Virus record (IMG/VR): IMGVR_UViG_3300020021_000041 | Coordinates: 1-29,853 of that record | Reading direction: 5' to 3' (one strand) | Source: a virus | DNA length: 29,853 bases | Part shown: positions 28,296 through 29,853 of the stretch, piece after piece | Position numbering within the stretch: the first letter of the stretch is position 1 | Layout: the number at the start of each line of letters is the position of its first letter | Program-made: the position numbers and the translations under genes | Notes under the pieces: model-generated | The model's database searches: none | Seen by the model: only the letters and a program-made list of their open reading frames with translations | Told to the model about the DNA's origin: nothing

Positions 28296-29236
28296 ACACT
28301 GATCCGCACACCGGCCTTGGCAACCGCTGGAAAGGCATCCTTGTCGAGATGGGGATTGATGCTGACTGCCTGACGGGCAAGCAGACGCTGTGCCCTGTCT
28401 GTGGCGGCAAGGATCGCTTCAGGTACGACGGCAAGGATGAAGGGATGTCGTTCTGCAACCAGTGCGGTTCGCGGGACGGCTACAGCCTGCTGATGGCGAA
28501 GTTCAACTGGGACTTCAAGGAAGCACTCGCCCGGGTTGGCAAGGTCGCTGGCACTGCCATGGTGGAACGCCACAAGGCCGAGCAGTCCGATGCCGACAAG
28601 GCTAAGCGCATGGGTAATCTGTGGAAGGAAGCGGAGCCCATGCATGGGGATTTGCTGGCGTACTTCCGTGAGCGTGGCTTGCCAGTGAAGTATGCCAACG
28701 ATCCCATGCTGCGTTGGCATAAGACGGTGCCGTATGAGCAAGGCAAATCGGCGCCGGCACTGTTGGTACGTTACTTCAACCGTGACAAGGATGGCAATCC
28801 TATGAGCTGCACCATGCAGCGCATCTGGCCAAGCCTCAAGCTCAAAAAGGTCATGCCATCGCCGATCAAGATGGAAGGCGTTTTCTGTCCGCTTGGTGGT
28901 GCGCCGCTGGACACACTTGGCATTGCCGAGGGCGTCGTGACAGCCCTGTCCGCACGCGCCATATCCGAGGACAAGTTTCCTGTCTGGGCCACGTACTCTG
29001 CTGAGCAGATGATTCGATTCGTTCCGCCGTCACAGGTCAAACGTCTTATCATTTTCATGGACACCGACGTGAGTTTCACCGGTCAGGCGGCCTCCTACGA
29101 ATTGGCAAAGCGACTCGGCGTCTCACATCCTGATCTGGATGTGCTGGTACTGCGTCCGTGCAATGACGATGACGTGGATTGGGATTTCAACGATGAACTG
29201 AGGCGGCGACTTGCCGCTGCGGAGAATGCAGCATGA
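28292..29236 (+). CDS. DNA primase, P4-type zinc finger plus TOPRIM
   Basis: A 314-residue primase starting at GTG 28292 (GTGA overlap). A zinc-binding domain uses Cys34, Cys37, Cys55 and Cys58 (CPVCGGKDRFRYDGKD; then FCNQCG). A TOPRIM fold follows with GIAEGVVTAL (Glu213) and LIIFMDTDVSFTGQAA (Asp257, Asp259), the metal site that makes RNA primers. No helicase domain is fused; the window's SF2 helicase or another gene may supply unwinding. Length and motifs are intact. Confidence 0.93.
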   Translation: MNTDPHTGLGNRWKGILVEMGIDADCLTGKQTLCPVCGGKDRFRYDGKDEGMSFCNQCGSRDGYSLLMAKFNWDFKEALARVGKVAGTAMVERHKAEQSDADKAKRMGNLWKEAEPMHGDLLAYFRERGLPVKYANDPMLRWHKTVPYEQGKSAPALLVRYFNRDKDGNPMSCTMQRIWPSLKLKKVMPSPIKMEGVFCPLGGAPLDTLGIAEGVVTALSARAISEDKFPVWATYSAEQMIRFVPPSQVKRLIIFMDTDVSFTGQAASYELAKRLGVSHPDLDVLVLRPCNDDDVDWDFNDELRRRLAAAENAA

Positions 29237-29487
29237 CGGGCGATATGGGCGACTTCTGGAATGACATCGACGCAGCTCGCAAGGAGCGCAACCGTGCCAG
29301 CCGTGCGGCGTTCGATCCCACTGGCTGGACGCGGCTGGATGACAACCATTTCAAGCGCGTGACCACGGCTGGCCGGTTCGACTACTGGCCCAGCACGGGC
29401 ACGGTGGAGTGGCACGGGAAGTATTACCGTGGCATCAGGCCACCGGAGATCGAGGCGTTCATTCGCAACCGGATCGGCGCATCGTGA
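29233..29487 (+). CDS. Small hypothetical protein (84 aa)
   Basis: ATGA overlap with the primase and GGAGAA upstream define the start. The C-terminal half is beta-like with conserved-looking aromatic residues (FDYWPSTGTVEWHGKYYRGI). This resembles small phage proteins that follow primase genes, of unknown role. Confidence 0.65.
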   Translation: MTGDMGDFWNDIDAARKERNRASRAAFDPTGWTRLDDNHFKRVTTAGRFDYWPSTGTVEWHGKYYRGIRPPEIEAFIRNRIGAS

Positions 29488-29786
29488 CTTCTATCATGAA
29501 GCATCGACGGTATGCGTGCCGGTGCAGCAAAGGCAACTGCCAGTCTCGCCGCACACTGCCCATGCATCCTGACAACTACCTTCGTCGGCCTAAATGCCGG
29601 CAGTGTCGCGTTGGTTTTTACCGGGTTGACAAGTTTCGTAGCGATGGTAGAGAGCAGCGCAACAAGACGTGTCGTTGCGATAATTATTCCTTCCCACATA
29701 CCCGTGGAAGGGGTTACTGTTCACACAACCAAAGCATGACGGCTGAGCATCACAGGGAACGCATGGAGTCTGGATCGTATGCCTGA
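29484..29786 (+). CDS. Cys/His-rich small protein (about 96-100 aa)
   Basis: GTG at 29484 would give a GTGA overlap; ATG at 29496 is the alternative, and neither has a strong ribosome binding site. Cysteines come in several pairs: CRCSKGNC, CRQC, then CRCDNYSFPHTRGRGYC. This suggests a zinc-stabilised fold. Similar Cys-rich proteins are common in phage replication regions. Binding of zinc is inferred from spacing. Confidence 0.65.
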   Translation: MTSIMKHRRYACRCSKGNCQSRRTLPMHPDNYLRRPKCRQCRVGFYRVDKFRSDGREQRNKTCRCDNYSFPHTRGRGYCSHNQSMTAEHHRERMESGSYA

Positions 29787-29853
29787 GATCATTCAAGTCC
29801 GTGGCACGCGCGAGCAAAGGATTGCCTACGCCAAGCGCATCCGTGATGAACTG
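29779..29853 (+). CDS. Start of a rightward gene cut by the window edge
   Basis: ATG at 29779 overlaps the preceding stop by 8 bases, and 25 residues (MPEIIQVRGTREQRIAYAKR and on) are open to the edge. Too short to identify. Confidence 0.55.
   Translation, partial: MPEIIQVRGTREQRIAYAKRIRDEL

Noticed and set aside
1-29853. A CRISPR array or insertion sequence
   Set aside because: No regularly spaced direct repeats, transposase motifs or paired terminal inverted repeats were seen.

Overview
This window reads as a segment of a tailed double-stranded DNA bacteriophage (or a prophage or contig of one). It has a terminase, a portal, an N4-gp56-type major capsid protein, a phage-type primase, an SSB and dozens of tightly overlapping small genes with strong Shine-Dalgarno sequences. 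The moderately high GC content, the SSB tail ending in DSEVPF, one good sigma70-like promoter and a gammaproteobacterial-looking parS match point to a Gram-negative, probably gammaproteobacterial host. I cannot name the host or a close relative from sequence alone. No integrase, lysin or tail-fibre gene is visible, so lifestyle is undecided; both window edges cut a gene.

Layout. Bases 1-15.6 kb are one long leftward (minus-strand) block. Read in transcription order it starts with small genes, a VRR-NUC nuclease and two related helix-turn-helix proteins (15.6-12.6 kb). It passes through small membrane and hypothetical genes (12.6-9.4 kb) and ends with the packaging and head module: large terminase, small genes, portal, scaffold-like protein, major capsid protein, HNH endonuclease and a small virion-like protein. 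Bases 15.9-29.85 kb are mostly rightward (plus strand). Small early-type genes, including a DUF932-like protein, come first. A short divergent control point follows at 20.6-21.1 kb, then a small-terminase candidate, SSB, a Spo11/topoisomerase VI-A-like TOPRIM protein, a second HNH protein, an SF2 helicase with a zinc ribbon, zinc-finger and hypothetical proteins, a DUF1643 protein and a P4-type primase.

How it fits together. The two blocks diverge from a gene-poor region at 15.62-15.92 kb. The rightward block looks like early or replication functions and the leftward block like late or structural functions. A ten-base motif, TGTAGGTATA, recurs at gene-free places (12.35, 15.74, 18.74, 19.34, 20.87 and 23.69 kb). 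It overlaps promoter -10 boxes, so it may define a phage-wide control circuit.

Main points for a second look: (1) a host-type parS site in the gap at 13.92 kb; (2) the recurrent promoter/operator motif; (3) a 14-bp hairpin burying the ribosome binding site of the HNH gene next to the capsid gene; (4) a frame break in the portal gene at a two-copy ACGCG repeat, which one further repeat copy would restore; (5) a stand-alone topoisomerase VI-A-like protein beside the replication genes; (6) a 460-base gene-free stretch just before it. Host, lifestyle and most small-gene functions remain unknown.
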